Shown: in pieces, positions 6,034-6,735 of the stretch
How positions within the stretch are numbered: the stretch's first letter is position 1
How the letters are laid out: every line of letters starts with the position of its first letter
Assembly (NCBI GenBank): GCA_028823185.1
Contig: JAPKBY010000099.1
Span: 1 to 6,735 of the forward strand
DNA length: 6,735 nucleotides
Direction of reading: 5' to 3'
Origin: Planctomycetota bacterium
GTDB lineage: Bacteria; Planctomycetota; UBA1135; GCA-002686595
Program-made: the position numbers and the translations under genes
The notes under the pieces: generated by a model
The model's input: only the letters and a program-made list of their open reading frames with translations
Database searches by the model: none
Told to the model about the DNA's origin: nothing

Positions 6034-6427
6034 AGGGACGGCCTGCGCGTGAGCGCACTGGCCTCTCCACAGAGCCATCTGTCCTTCTCGGATGCTCACC
6101 TCCTTGTGAGGCGAGAGGCTCCAGCCGGTCCCTCCTGGGACGCTTACACGGCTTCCTGGCTCCTGCGGTGTTCCCTAGCGGGATAACACCGCACGAGCAC
6201 TCTGCTACTAGACACGTGAATCGATCTCAATCGGAGCACGTGGCTTTGGTCGGCCTCTCGCCCTCCATCGCCTCCAATAGAGATTGGCGTGGATCACGCC
6301 AGCAGCCTTCGGGCTGTTAGATCTCAATCGGGGTCAACCTCAGACACAGCGTTCAAAACCAACACAGACCTTAGCCTCTCTTTTTTAGAGGCTACTCAAC
6401 CTAGCGCTGAGCTCTTTTGCTCGGCGT
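6034..6427 (+). ncRNA. Highly structured RNA region: long 5' leader or independent ncRNA, family unknown
   Basis: No convincing coding gene lies here, but ten strong helices are visible by direct pairing. P1 is 6034-6042 with 6124-6133 (9 bp, one bulged G). Inside it are TGCGC/GCGCA with a GTGA loop (6044-6057) and GCCTCTC/GAGAGGC (6061-6067 with 6113-6119), which encloses ACAGA/TCTGT (6069-6082) and CTCAC/GTGAG (6095-6110). Then come a 12-bp hairpin (6164-6193), CACGTG/CACGTG with an inner CGAT/ATCG (6213-6242), CCAAT/ATTGG (6274-6287), a short GC stem (6286-6300) and a cUUCGg-capped stem (6301-6318). Last are two hairpins with U-rich loops (6372-6394, 6404-6427). No RNase P, tmRNA, SRP, 6S or T-box hallmark is seen. 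There is no U-tailed terminator before 6449, which favours a leader of the downstream gene over a free ncRNA. The class is unknown; pairing is by eye. Confidence 0.5.
6223..6331 (+). repeat. 12-nt exact direct repeat within the structured RNA region
   Basis: GATCTCAATCGG occurs at 6223-6234 and again at 6320-6331, 97 bases apart. The first copy forms the apical loop and 3' strand of the CACGTG hairpin; the second lies just after the cUUCGg stem and looks single-stranded. Repeated short motifs in a leader can be protein- or sRNA-binding sites, but no binder is known. Confidence 0.6.
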
Positions 6428-6437
6428 GACTCCTCCT

Positions 6438-6441
6438 AGGA
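6438..6441 (+). promoter_or_regulatory. Ribosome binding site of the right-edge gene (AGGA before TTG)
   Basis: AGGA lies 7 bases before TTG 6449, a good spacing, and selects this start in a frame that is open from 6440 onward. The preceding TCCT (6431-6434) could pair with AGGA across a 3-base loop and partly mask it. Confidence 0.5.
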
Positions 6442-6448
6442 AAAGCCC

Positions 6449-6735
6449 TTGGCCTCTAGCGACTCAGACAAGACACCCACTCAGGAGATTCCCTTCGGCG
6501 CGACAGAGCGCCCGAGTGAGAGCTCCGGTAACGACGGTGAGAAGAAGCGAAGCACTCGAAGAGGAGGCCGGCGCAGAAGACGCCGTAGCCGCTCTGAAGG
6601 TGATGATCAACCTAAGCCGGAAGGTGAGGGGGCGAGTGCGGAAGAGCGTCCGTCTAGGGCGAAGGAAGAGGGAGGAGAGCGCGCTTCGAACGAAGACTCC
6701 AGCGGTCGTGCAGGTGAGCGTCGTCCGAGACGTCG
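6449..6735 (+). CDS. Arginine-rich N-terminus of an unidentified, probably RNA-binding protein (truncated by window edge)
   Basis: The frame opens after TAG (6437-6439) and stays open to the right end, giving about 95 residues from TTG 6449. The first 30 residues are Ser/Thr/Asp/Glu-rich. A dense basic cluster follows (RSTRRGGRRRRRRSRS, about residues 34-49), then alternating acidic and Arg-rich low complexity ending in GERRPRR. Such disordered RGG/Arg-rich extensions precede the catalytic domains of RNase E/G, Rho, DEAD-box helicases and some pseudouridine synthases. No folded domain is visible yet, so no product is assigned. The neighbouring +1 frame is also open, so the frame choice rests on the AGGA/TTG pair and the coherent composition. 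It appears to be transcribed behind the long structured leader. Confidence 0.6.
   Translation, partial: MASSDSDKTPTQEIPFGATERPSESSGNDGEKKRSTRRGGRRRRRRSRSEGDDQPKPEGEGASAEERPSRAKEEGGERASNEDSSGRAGERRPRR

Noticed and set aside
5853..6035. 60-codon frame beginning in tRNA-Pro
   Set aside because: It reads through the tRNA and its terminator, so it cannot be a normal gene.
5956..6448. A tRNA-Sec (selC), RNase P RNA, tmRNA or SRP RNA hidden in the structured region
   Set aside because: No long tRNA with a TCA anticodon and GGTTC-type T-arm was found on either strand. RNase P GAGGAAAGTCC, a tmRNA tRNA-like end and the SRP GGAAGCAGCC motif were also not seen. This is an eye search, so a divergent member cannot be fully excluded.
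6603..6735. Alternative ATG frame starting at 6603 (MINLSRKVRGRV), also open to the right edge
   Set aside because: It has no clear ribosome binding site and lies inside the frame starting at 6449, which has a well-spaced AGGA and a coherent Arg-rich composition.
1..6735. CRISPR array, insertion sequence, attachment site or prophage genes
   Set aside because: No regularly spaced repeats, transposase or integrase frames, or terminal inverted repeats were seen. The tRNA 3' end is not duplicated elsewhere in the window.

Overview
The window reads as ordinary housekeeping chromosome from a moderately GC-rich bacterium. The best lineage clue is the sigma factor. Its region 4 motif LRYGIGDGYTYTLEEVG and its finger segment (DRPIGDSEDSYFGDFIEDE) recall Planctomycetota-type primary sigma factors as I remember them. 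That placement is an inference without any database search. There are no mobile elements, CRISPR arrays or signs of recent transfer.

Layout, left to right. Bases 1-86 are the last codons of an upstream gene, possibly dnaG by position. rpoD (112-1848) follows and ends at a strong intrinsic terminator (1888-1928). A coiled-coil plus C4 zinc-ribbon protein (2011-2760) has its own promoter. It converges on a minus-strand YhcC-type radical SAM gene (2795-3775). Divergent from the radical SAM gene is selB (3861-5804), the selenocysteine-specific elongation factor. An 85-base spacer between these two holds a perfect TATAAT for the minus-strand gene and a 14-bp palindrome. A tRNA-Pro(CGG) gene (5847-5923) follows selB, with its own promoter and terminator.

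From about 5956 to 6448 there is no convincing gene. This stretch holds a promoter-like element and then roughly 400 bases packed with strong hairpins. These include a cUUCGg tetraloop stem, a GNRA-capped stem, a two-hairpin domain closed by a 9-bp helix, and two final hairpins with U-rich loops. It fits no RNA family I can recognise by eye. It lies directly upstream of a gene that runs off the right edge (6449-6735), starting at TTG behind an AGGA ribosome binding site. That gene has a very arginine-rich, acidic/basic low-complexity N-terminus of the kind seen on RNA-processing proteins. The most interesting hypothesis here is a long structured 5' leader, or a separate ncRNA, that controls this RNA-binding-type protein.

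Functionally the genes cover transcription initiation (RpoD), translation and recoding (SelB, tRNA-Pro), a radical SAM enzyme and a poorly characterised zinc-ribbon protein. SelB implies that the genome makes selenoproteins, but selA, selD and selC are not in this window. Two unrelated genes have a -10 hexamer only 10-11 bases before an ATG with no Shine-Dalgarno, which suggests leaderless mRNAs.
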